Of a DNA stretch of 64,000 bases, positions 43,577-53,778 are shown one piece after another. Where the stretch lies: positions 1 through 64,000 of the forward strand of contig NC_035792.1 of the NCBI RefSeq assembly GCF_001653235.2, read 5' to 3'. A model generated the notes under the pieces. That model had not been told where the DNA came from, did not search any database, and was given only the letters and a program-made list of their open reading frames with translations. Every line of letters begins with the position of its first letter. Position 1 is the stretch's first letter. Position numbers and translations under genes: made by a program. The stretch is from Pochonia chlamydosporia 170 (Eukaryota > Ascomycota > Sordariomycetes > Hypocreales > Clavicipitaceae).

Positions 43577-46253
43577 CAGTGATGGATAGAAACGTATTGA
43601 AACTGAAACCGAGCTTAGTATCAGTTTCAGTCACTGAAACTGACGTCTGTTTCGGTTTCGTTTCATATGTTTCATATGTTTCAATACAGTTTGCACGTAT
43701 TCCTATCCTACCGGACAAGCAGCGTATGAGTACCGCTGTTAACTGGATAAAATGGCCAATCATCTAGTCACTCTGTTCCAAACTAACTCAGCTTCACTAG
43801 CCTCTTCTCTGTGGCTGTCTTCTTGCAGCACTCCAAGGGCGTCATCCGCGTGTTGAGAGTTGCGAAACACCCCAGAAAGTACCGCGCGAGCTCTGCCTGG
43901 CCTGATATGCGCCCAGCTCTTAACGCATTCTGTCATTTCTACCATCTTGGCGCCTAGCCTTACGCGTTCTGGTGCAATTGTATGCCGTGTGCCCGAAAAC
44001 ACCCTCTCTGGACCTGCCGACATCGGTGGGATAGCGAATACTGTTACGGCCATTTGTTGCAGGTTTGGATAGAGTGCTCTGCGAGATGGTTCAAGCCACC
44101 ATTCTAAAGGAGACTGAGAGCCAATTGGATGCGGATTTGCCTTTGAGGAAGAAATTAGCATACGCAGAAACAAGAACGGCAACACACTTACGTTGATGAA
44201 GTCGTCGAATTCGTCTTTGATGGAAACAAAGCCTGTTGCCTTTGCTCGAAACCGCTGAAAGGGATCTTTGATGGCTGCCAGAGCTTCTTCCGTCGTTGTT
44301 GTTACCATGGGTTTGAAGCTTTGCGTCCACATCTCTCTGGCTTGTTCAACTGCCGGCTCGATATAGGCCGTTTGATGAGACCATGCAGAGTCTAGGTATG
44401 CCCTACGAAGGGCAGGATTGAGAAGGACGGCGGCAGCATAAATTGGAGAGTCATCGGTTAGCTGGTAATACTTGTCGAACTTGAACCATGACGCCAAGAT
44501 CCTAGTCGTCATCTGAGGGTTATTCTTATGCTTTTCCTTCTGTAACTTGAAATGCTCAATCAAAAAGTCCATAGACATTAGCATATCATCCAAAGAACTC
44601 TCCTCACCCTCAGTGCCTTTGGTGGCGCTCAAAAATGGCTGGAGAAACTCATCGACTTGCTGCAGCTCCTGCCAGTCTTTAAATTCCAGCCTGTCTTCAC
44701 CTAATTCGCTGTGATGGTCCTCTTGCCAGCTATTGATCTCCTTTCTCTTTGACAGTGCGACTGCGACCTCAATGGCCCAAGAGTTCCAGCGTGTTTCGTT
44801 GTCCAGGGGGATAGCCCTACCAACTTTGCTGGTAAACTCCTGATATCGAGCCGTAGAAGCACGATACCAAACGTTAAGATTATGAAGCTTGCCTAGCGCG
44901 CCGTGCTTCCGCCACTCCTCTGCGAGCTTCTCTTGTGTCATTTTGCTTTGCTTTTCTGCTTCGGACAGCCCTCGAGTCTCCGCGATCGCCAATTCAATTG
45001 CTTCGTCCTCCTCATGCTGGCTTTGGCTTCGCTTTGACCTCTTTGGCGAGAAGAGAAAGCTTTGTACTGCCAGGTTGATAATATGGCCATTACAGCGTAC
45101 CCTGCGCAAAACGGGATGGAAGTCGGCTATCCTCTCCGAGATATACCGTAGCATTTTATCGTTCGAGCTAGCGTTGTCCATTGTGAAGAAGCCGATTCGA
45201 TTGCTAAGTTTATACTCGTCAATGACCTCGAGGAACACGTGCGCCTGCTCCTCGCCACCATGCCCTCCCTTAAACTCCCGCAGTGAGATGAGAGCGCATT
45301 CCGCCTGCCTAGTTTCTTCGTCTGCCCAATGGGCAACAATTGCCTGGTATCCTGTTTTTGAAGGAGATGTCCACATATCTATCGAAAAATGGATCCAAGA
45401 GAGCGCTTTCCCAAGCTTCTTCTTCAGCTGTTCGAGGTGGTGGAGAAATGTAGCTTCGATGAGTTTTGGGACAGACTTTCGAGTCAACTTAATGATACTC
45501 TTTGACGTATGATTTGCAGCCAGGATGACCGACCAGAACTCAGGCCAGTCGAGAATTGAATGAGGGAGATTCCGTACCGTGATGAGCCTCACGCAAGCCT
45601 CCTCCAGCTGACTCTGCTGAATGGCACTTTGAAGCTGCCTCTCCGGCTCAGTATCTCTTCCTTCCAGCTTTTCGGCTTGTTTGGCGGAGATGTCTTTGAT
45701 CGCACTTGCAAAGGAGATCTTCTGGCGGCTGTCCGATGTCTTGCCCACGTACACATGATGCTTCCTTGCTAGGTGTTCTCTAAATCGCTGGGCGTTGGGC
45801 GAGCCACGGTAGGCCTCGCAAAGTTTGCAGTAATATATCTCATGATAGTGTTTATCTCTCAGCTGTTCAGAACCTTTTGGACTGCGAGAATAATCCCATA
45901 ACTCTGGGTTCAGACGTCTTTTTTTGCGTGGTTTGTCATAGCCAGGTTCTGCATCACTCGATTCACTGAGTGGGGCTGACATTTCAAGGTCCGGAGGCTC
46001 TGAGATTAATCCGGCGCAGAAAGATTGATCTGAGACAAAGTATTGCGACATTTTCAATCAGATATAGAGATGTTAAACCAGAGGGTTGGATAGTGACATT
46101 TAAATTGGTGGTTCCAGGGTTTTTATAGAATATGCTGAAACTGACTGAAACACTGAAACTGAAACGACGAGGCGTTTCAGCGAAACGATACGGAGCACAG
46201 TTTCAGATCATATGAAACTGTACCTGAAACTCCTATGTTTCTATCCATCACTG
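43577..46253 (-). mobile_element. hAT-C element, complete, 2.68 kb
   Basis: Inverted termini CAGTGATGGATAGAAAC at both ends (43577 and complement ending 46253). The ends contain multiple TGAAACTGAAAC and GTTTCATATG-type motifs. It encloses one intact transposase gene. The 8-bp flanks GGCTCTAA and CGCGGCCA do not match, so the right flank may have been replaced. Its left neighbour is LINE sequence that is cut at this point. Confidence 0.8.
43760..46052 (-). CDS. hAT-C transposase, intact
   Basis: The frame is open for about 763 codons from the ATG near 46052. Order: acidic N-terminus, BED zinc finger (YYCKLCEAYRGSPNAQRFRE, HLARKHH), core with IHFSIDMWTSPSKTGYQAIV and GFFTMDNASSNDKML, RRVRCNGHIINLAVQSFLFS, ETRWNSWAIEV, FKFDKYYQLTDDSPIYAAAV. 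The C-terminus carries PLEWWLEPSRRALYPN and IPPMSAGPERVFSGTRHTIA. A probable 51-bp intron at 44141-44191 (GTAAGT donor, GCTAAT branch, AAAG end) is a multiple of three, so the frame stays open whether or not it is spliced. Removing it deletes a hydrophobic stretch (VSVLPFLFLRMLISSSK) that does not fit the family. With both termini present this is the best candidate here for an autonomous element. Confidence 0.85.
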
Positions 46254-46286
46254 CGCGGCCAGGCCCACGGAGCAGGATATTCATTA

Positions 46287-48604
46287 AGGGATTTTCGGGT
46301 GATGCGCCGGATCTGGTGATCTGCCGGATTACCTCCACTCTGCACACCGCTTTTTAATCAACAATCACTCAACAACCATGGAGCCGATTGATGAAGCTCT
46401 TGAATTCCTGAAATCTGCAGACAAAATTAATTATGCTAAGGCAGCACGACGTTTCAATTGCGATGAGACTACGCTGCGGCGCCGGCATCAAGGCAAACAG
46501 AGGTCAAGACGGGATGCTGACAGATTGTATAAGTCATGTCTATCAAAACAACAAGAACGAGATCTTATTGCCTATATTCACAAGCTTTCATCGCGTGGCA
46601 TCCCCCCCACGCTATCAATGGTAAAGAACTTTGCGCAGGATATCGCGAAAATTAAGGTCGGAAAGGACTGGCCGTACAGCTTCGTTCGATGCAATCGTAA
46701 TGAGCTTGGTTGCATCTGGTTTGACGGGCTAGACGCCGCGCGAAAGAGAGCCGATAATGCCTCTAGGTATAAGGATTATTTTGAGCTTGTAAGTCAACGT
46801 GCAACGCTCCCCATTCGCGGCTGATGGTAGAAGATCCGCACGAAAATCGAGAAATACAACATTCTGCCTTGCAACACATATAACGTGGACGAAAAGGGGT
46901 TTCTCTTGGGCGTGATTAATAGGACAAAGAGAGTATTTTCCCTAAGTGTCAAAAAGCAGGGTAAATTACTCGGCGCATCGCAAGATGGCAATCGATCCTG
47001 GATTACCTTCCTGGCATGCGTCTGCCAGGATATGACATCGCTGCCGCCATTTCTCATCTACCAAGGCAAGCCAGGGCAAGTCCAAGATTCTTGGCTTGCA
47101 GAGTTTGACCCAGAGCATCAATCGGCTTTCTTTACAACCTCGGAGACGGGGTGGACAAATCACGAACTTGGGAAAGAGTGGCTAATAGGCGTTTTCGACC
47201 GCTTTACCAAGGCGAAAGCCCGCAACGGTCGTGATTATCGTCTCCTTATTACTGATGGCCACTCCAGCCATGTTAATATGGACTTTCTAGAGTGGTGTGA
47301 CCAACATAGGATTATTATTGCGGTGTTCCCTCCCCATTCCACACATCGGTTGCAGCCCTTAGATGTGTCGCTGTTTAGCCCTCTGTCAACCGCATACTCA
47401 AATCAGCTTATCCAGTGGACGGCAAAAACACAAGGCCTTATTAATCTATCAAAGCGCGAGTTCTGGACTTTGTTTTGGAGCGCATTTGAAACTTCCTTCT
47501 CTGCCGAGAACATTGCGAGTGGGTGGAAACGCACTGGTCTCTTGCCATTTGACCCAGAAGTCATTTTATCCTAGATCACCGACAAAGAAGAAGACAATTC
47601 AGATACAGGTGGAGACTCTGCAGAGTCATTGGCCCTCCAACAACCTACTGCTCGAGATTTACGCCGACTTGTAGACAAAGTTGTCGATACGTCCGCTGCA
47701 GATAGGGGCCGCAATAGCCGAAAGCTAAAGAGCACTCTTAAAAGCCTTCAATCTGAGGTTGACCTGCTTCGATATGAGAACCAAGGACTCCGTGAGACAA
47801 TTATTCAGGAGAAGAAGCGCAGGCAGCGCGGTAAAGCCTTAAAAGATCTACTTTTTGATCGAACAGATCCTAACGCAGCCCAGGTGTTTAGCCCAGCGAA
47901 AGTCGCACAAGCTCGCGTAAAGAAGGCAGAAATAGACGCGCAACGGAAAGAGGAGGCACTAAAGAAGGAAGCCCAAAAGGTTCAGCGGCAGAAGAAGGCA
48001 GCAGAGCAGAAAGCTCTAGCCCTAGAGAGAAGGAGGCAACGTGAGGCAGAAACAGAGAGGAAGCGGCAGGCAAAAGAAGCCAGACAACAAGAGAGGGAGG
48101 AAAATCGGCAGATCCGACGAGATCTCAAGCGCCAGGATCTAGAAATAGCACATAAAATGCAACATAAAGGACAGGCGGCTTTGGACGGTCGCGAAAAAAG
48201 TGCGGATGTTGAGGATGAAATAATCGTCGCTCTTCCACCTACACGGGAGCCACGGGCCGCATGGAAGACGCCAGATCCACCAAGACAAAATGCGAAACGG
48301 AAGGCAATAGCCACTCCAAACCGCACTACTAGCCCAAAAAAGCCATTTCTCGTTGTTGAGAATGATCGGGAGATGGTGGTAGCATTTCGGGACTCTAGGA
48401 GGCCGCAGCGCAATAGCAAGCGGCCGCGATGGCTTAAGGACTATGAAATACAATGATACGCATCTAGCAGCAGAATTTCATTATATGCTTAATTTTGGAT
48501 GATTTAGGATCACGATTGTGGACTTGTTGTCAGTTAATGCCTGGAGTGCAAGCGGGAGTAAATCCGGCAGATCACCAGATCCGGCGCATCGCCCGAAAAT
48601 CCCT
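46287..48604 (+). mobile_element. pogo/Fot-like element pogo-A, 2318 bp
   Basis: Terminal inverted repeats of about 47 bp starting AGGGATTTTCGGG and ending at CTGCCGGATT, with one clear mismatch by eye. They are flanked by TA dinucleotides (46285-46286 and 48605-48606), the Tc1/mariner/pogo target duplication. One transposase gene lies between them in plus orientation. The near-identity of the ends indicates a recent insertion. Confidence 0.85.
46378..48456 (+). pseudogene. pogo-A transposase with one in-frame TAG
   Basis: ATG 46378; exon 46378-46788, a 42-bp intron (GTAAGT...GGTAG), then 46831-48456. The join reads YFEL/KIRTKIEKYN as in relatives. N-terminal psq-type HTH (INYAKAARRFNCDETTLRRR), CENPB-type HTH (LSKQQERDLIAYIHKLSSRG), then the DDE domain with NVDEKGF (Asp157), LLITDGHSSH (Asp279) and LQPLDVSLF (Asp315). 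At codon 385 (47572-47574) a TAG follows PFDPEVILS; the same frame continues for 293 codons of highly charged coiled coil (residues about 415-600, Glu/Lys/Arg/Gln-rich) and a basic tail (RRPQRNSKRPRWLKDYEIQ). CAG-to-TAG is the simplest origin. The catalytic part could still be made, so activity cannot be excluded. Confidence 0.8.
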
Positions 48605-49302
48605 TACCCGAATCAATAGTGGTGCGGCCGACATCAATCAAGTTGGTTACGGATACCTCCTATCCAAGCTTCCTCAATCATGCTTCGGCATATGCTTATT
48701 CTCTACCCTGGAAAATATGCTGTGTGTCCTAGCAGTTGTTCACTCTACACCTGGCTGTGCTGAATGCGGGTGGCGGCGCCATGCTTGGATATGCCCTGTT
48801 GCTAAGCCGAGAGTGGTAGCGACGGCTGTGTTGTAAGCCATACACAGCTTGGGAATTCCTCAAAATCAGTGTTTCAACACCACCTTTCGCGAAATGACCT
48901 TGCATCTGTGGCGGTCCAGCTAAGGCATCGGCAGTTCGAGACCTATCATCCAGCAATTATTGGCAATACATTGGCTGCAACTGCCTCATCCGCAGCTCCT
49001 AACCCTGCTCACATCATGAATTATCGGCCGCGCTGTACCTCTTCAACTGGCACTTATATTCAAGTCAGACACGTTCCAATATTCAAATTGTGCGAGTCCT
49101 CAGTCCCCTTATGCAGTGAACCTTTATTTGCACACGAGCCTAAATAATCTGCCAAATCCACCAAATATTAAATCTCAGAGCTTCCAAATTTCGATGCCAC
49201 TCAAGCTGCTGTGGAAGGAGCCCAAGACGTTCTCTAATTGGTTTATATCTGAACTGGCCACCAGTCGAGAACGTCTCTGAAGACTGACGATGTGCTGAAA
49301 CG
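48605..49302. other. No recognised gene
   Basis: Right flank of pogo-A and upstream region of the next gene. Only short frames occur; no promoter element is distinctive. Confidence 0.4.
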
Positions 49303-51313
49303 ATGATAGCTGCAACAGGTTTATGGACGGATCATTCTAAGCCAACTATGTTGGCATGGACACTGACCCTACGAGTCAATCATGGCAACTTTCTACTTTC
49401 ATCCTTAGCCTTACTTGTGACACTGGCCGGTGCGAGCTGCTGGAATATTGCTGCATTTATTCTCCATGCCTCGAAAGTTCGAGGCTGTGGTGCTAACGCG
49501 GTGAGCTTACAACACCAAGTCAGCCTACGAAATTCGCGAAGTCCAATTGGCACGCTGTGGGAGATACTTAAGATCCATCGCGCATGGTCTACGAGGCGTC
49601 TGCCAGGTCTACTCTCACAAACATGTTCCATCGCAATTCCGGCATTCTTGGTTTTTAGTGGGTTTGCTATTGCGACAATCTTCACATCAAGTGTTGCTAG
49701 CAAGGCGTACAGCAGCGTCATTGCACGGTCAGTGAGGATACCTGCGGCTTCTGGAGCTACAACAAGAGTGATATTCGCGGATTTGCTGCGCAGAGTGCGA
49801 AGATGAGCAACGACACAATTCAAGCTCGAACCTATGTCAGCAACTTTTACGCAGGTGGCTCGCCTGGCTCTGCTACGACTCGGTCCGTCTTCGTCAAGCC
49901 GTCGCTCCCATACACTACCAACCAAACGGCCCCGTGTCCTGTACCAGCAAGTAATCGATGTCTTCTTGGGTCGAACCTGGCTTACAGCGTGACTACTGAC
50001 ATGCTGGACTCTCAAACAATGCTGGGTATCGACGCTCCCGAACGAGATCGTGTCGCCCTGAAGCTGAGTGTTACTTGCTCTCCTCTCCGGACAACGGACC
50101 TTGTCGAAAAGAGAGAAATCAACAACCGCACCTTTCTAGTCTGGCATCTCGGGATGGTAGGAGATGCGGAGCATACATTCTTGTATAACACAGAGACACC
50201 TCGTACCGGTGTATCATACAAAATAGCGTGAGTTGTAACACTTCAAGAATCGTCTTTTGGGCCGATGGGTCACGTACAACTTGTGACTATTACACAAAGA
50301 TATTGACATGTGCCAGAACTGTAGCCGCCCTCGCGCCGGGCTTCAATTCTTCCCTGGCAGGGGATTGGAAGCCCATCGCCGACTTCAACAGGACCGACGC
50401 CCACGTCAGCGTCTTCTTCCTCAGTCAGAACAACCTTGGCTATTTCACACCGGTATCCGACCCATGGTTCTCTGCCAACGTCAACGTCAGCGTCGGGTCG
50501 ATAAACCTGTTTCACACCGATTCCGCAGTTACCACTATAGGCTGCGCTGAACAGTATCAAATGTGCAATCCGCAGACGGGTACATGCACCAAGCCAGCTG
50601 GATATGCTTGGCTGCGGGACTCCATCCTTATAGAGAACGAGAACACTCTAGGTTTGAACTTTGCACAACGAGCTACCGCAAGCCGCTTGGTCTTTGCGAT
50701 CGCATCGACCGGCGCATCCAGCACTGTGCAGGTACTCGGCACGGGTGCCTTGTGGGCCAACAGTCTCGTATTTAACGGCAACCTGGCTCCGGGCATGCCG
50801 GACAATCAGTGGCAGGCTGAGGTGCTGGGCTGGTTCCAAACCAGCCTTGCCCGCATACAGGCGTACGTTGTTGACTTTGCTTCAAATGCAGGGAAGCTCG
50901 GGGCACTTGGTAGCGTGCTCTCGCCACATGATGGTCAAGATGAGCTTTCCTTGGCGCTTCGACGACAATGCCGCAGCCAACTGGTTCAAACCGTAGGCGA
51001 AGTTCAAAACTTCAACTTTGTTGGCGTTGCCATCGTCATATGTTTTAGTAGCGCTCTGATTTTACTTGACCTTGTACTTGAACCGCTGGTGAGCCTGATG
51101 TGTAGGAGACGAAATGCTTGGAGGTGTATCACGGAGAAAGCAAGGCAAGCGGATAATAAGCTGCACCTTCTCCGGATGGCTCTTGCTAATAAGAACGGTA
51201 GCGACTGGGAACTTGGTAGCCGGGGAGTTCCTGTGCGAAGTGGTCAAGGGGATTTTGAGAGACCAGTCGTTCATGAGCAGCGTTCGCTAGTTTCATACGA
51301 GGTTGGTCGGTAA
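49303..51313 (+). CDS. Fungal membrane protein with Cys-rich extracellular domain, apparent frameshift
   Basis: ATG 49303 starts GLWTDHSKPTMLAWTLTLRV, then a first helix (FLLSSLALLVTLAGASCWNI), LRNSRSPIGTLWEILKIHRA and a second helix (CSIAIPAFLVFSGFAIATIF). A frame change near 49725-49740 is needed to reach EDTCGFWSYNKSDI; one extra G (GTG GAG) would restore it, or a short intron may end at GGTCAG (49738). After SYKIA an 89-bp intron (50228-50316, GTGAGT...GCCAG) leads to TVAALAPGFNSSLAGDWKPI, a Cys-rich extracellular region (GCAEQYQMCNPQTGTCTKPA), a last helix (GVAIVICFSSALILLDLVL) and a cytoplasmic tail. This matches an uncharacterised Pezizomycotina family I recognise by layout (DMLDSQTMLGIDAPER). 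Function unknown. Confidence 0.6.
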
Positions 51314-53436
51314 AGTAGCAATGGCTCACGAATTGGAGTGAAGGCACCAAGGTAGATTTGGTCTTTTGGATGTTTCCGGTTACAGTTTTAGAGAATGAAT
51401 GTCTCAGGGCCTTGACATACGTGTTACTTGCCAATGACCATCATTCATTGGGCGAGTTAGAGAGTTCAATTGCCATATCTCATAGATATCCCATCGATGT
51501 CCCCAATTTCAACAGGTCGGAAACGCAGAGCAGTAGCGATTAAACTGTCTATAAGGCGGGATGTAGTGGGACATTATGTCACACACTCTCTTCGGCAAAA
51601 CAACAGCCTCACAGTATGGCTCTATGATGCACGGAATTCCTCCCTTCCCCGGTGTATAATAGCTAATCCAACATTCCGCATGTGGCCGACGTTGTAAAAG
51701 ACATGGAGAGCTTCCTAAACATCTTTTCAGCCCAGGTCTACATAAAACTTGTTCATACTCTTGGACGACCAGATCACATCACGTAATTGTTCCGCAAAAA
51801 TGTACCAGCTCCCTTCCTCAGGCCCGCAAAGTCCAATAGCATTTCCAACTTCTACGGAAGTCACTGCGTCGTCGATGACTCCGGCCAACTTCGGCCTGGA
51901 ATGTTTTTTCCGGTTTACAGACCTAGCTAACAGTGGGCTTATAAATTCATTCTGCTCTTTAGCCTTTCATATACGACCACAGCCGCTAGCAAACTTCAGG
52001 ATCCCGTCCGCTCTCTCAGGGTCAAGTTGGCAAAGTCCAGCGAACACCAGTCGTCTTATGTCTCCTAGTTCTTTTCGTCCAAAACTCTTTATTCTTTTGA
52101 AAATGTCTGTGGGAGAAAGGGCGTTCTCCAGTCCACTTCCAGACACGGTACACATGAGGTTACTGGATGAGTTATTGAGTTTGCTTAGAAGGTTCGGTCC
52201 ACGAGATCATGTTTCTTTGCCAGGTTGCTTTCAGTCCTAAAGTGGGACCGCCCTGAGGAATGGTCAGTGCCAACGCCTCAAGCGAGCATGGCCTGTGCTT
52301 CGGAGGGGTCCGCGGCGTCGGATTTGGTCGAGTTGTTAATTTCGTGCCGACTCTCGAGGTGGGAAAAACTGTAGATTGCACCTGTCTAGCAATTGGAAAG
52401 CCTATTAAACTCATGATAGCTGACTGATTTGTAGATTGTGAGAACTCTGAGATTTGAGAACGTATTCTGTTGATGTCGGAAGGCTTCCTCAGCGGAAAAA
52501 TATCCAACAATTCCAGGAGCGAAAGTGGATTTGCCGTGTTTCGACGATTAATCGCACCCATCGCGAAGGCGTATTTGCAAATGCTCCCAACTCGACACAT
52601 CCATCACTAGATGAAACCACAATAAGCAACAGCACATCTGCGCTAGTCGCTGAAAGGCCTTAACGACGAAAATGTGTTGCACTCCGTATTTGGGACCTAA
52701 CACGTAGCGATAATTTTGCACTGCGACCATTTTAGAGTGGTTTCACCGCGACAGTTTACCTGTGGCGTTGCTAGTTCCAGCAGTTCTGGGTATCTTGCAT
52801 CAAGGGTTCCAACCTCCATGTTGGCACCACCATGATTACATCTCATTGTTCGTGCAACATAGTGGCGTTTTAGCATGCAAGGGGAAGCGAATGTGAGAAT
52901 TGTAGGCAGGAGCTCGGATGCGGGGATATCGCGTGTGGGGAAATCCATGCTGGGGAAAGGGATGCCGAAGTGTTTACGTCGTGGGTTAGGAGCGGTGGTC
53001 CGACAGGGTTCAGCAAATATATTGACCCCGAACATCACAACCTTGAGATGGTCCTATGAAAGGGCCGCATGACTAGAAGTCTCAGACTCTGCATTTGATC
53101 CGTAGCACTGCTTTGTCCGCCTTATTCGGGCCTTTTAAACCTCCCGTGTCCCCTAAATATATCCGAATACGAGAACTGTACCGACGTCAACATCGATTAG
53201 TTAGGCATAAGAGGCTTTAACGGCGACGACGGGCCTGGGCACAGCAATGTAGGTAGGGCTACTTTAATGGAAGACGAAGCACACGAATTAGCTCTCCGTC
53301 TTTTAGAAGACGGCTGACTTTCGCTGGCCGGCGAGACCTTTTTTCGCTTCCCACCTGCCATGACTATCACTTAGGATGGTTTCCTTTAGTTGGGACAAAA
53401 TACGCGTGTAGATGTGAGAGGCTGAGGCGCGCTTTA
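51314..53436. other. Unassigned; possible decayed minus-strand gene
   Basis: Minus-strand frames at 53038-52697 (PELLELATPQVNCRGETTLK), 52600-52172 (NPLSLLELLDIFPLRKPSDI) and 52155-51967 (FGRKELGDIRRLVFAGLCQL) read like protein and lie in order, as exons or a broken gene might. I cannot join them cleanly or name a family. The remainder is featureless. Confidence 0.3.
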
Positions 53437-53650
53437 TTCGACATAAGGGTGCCATACAATTGTCTACCTAAAGCTAAGGAAGAAAGAGAAAGCAAGCTCG
53501 AGAAGCCTCGCCCGAACATAGGTTGCTGCGTGGCAGCTTGAGGCGAAATGAATGTAATTTACAACAAACGCGGACTGGTTCCGGCGACCGAAGCTCCGGG
53601 CCGGCAGAGCCGGGTCCACACTCCACAGCGTCGGGCGTAGGCCCGTGATA
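53437..53650 (-). mobile_element. Decayed LTR-like element
   Basis: On the minus strand it begins TATCACGGGCCTACGCCCG and ends near GGCACCCTTATGTCGAA, sharing CCTTAGCTTTAGGTAGACA with 41746-41939. It directly abuts the repeat at 53651. Left limit approximate. Confidence 0.45.
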
Positions 53651-53778
53651 TACGATAGTAAAGTTACTATGTACTTCAACCTCGAAAAACTATACTTCGT
53701 AGTATACTTTGAAGTAAAGATAATAGTATGCATAGTAGACATAATAGTAGGATAACATAGTACAATAGACAAGTCTGA
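53651..53778 (+). repeat. 127-bp dispersed repeat, copy 2
   Basis: Same orientation and near-identical to 27245-27371, from TACGATAGTAAAGTTACTA to ACAATAGACAAGTCTGA. Confidence 0.65.

Noticed and set aside
43569..46261. 8-bp target duplication for hAT-C
   Set aside because: GGCTCTAA and CGCGGCCA differ; I could not show that LINE sequence resumes on the right.
47982..48453. Minus-strand frames opposite the pogo-A coiled-coil tail
   Set aside because: Composition (Leu/Ser/Arg-rich) reflects the complement of Glu/Lys/Arg codons; shadow.
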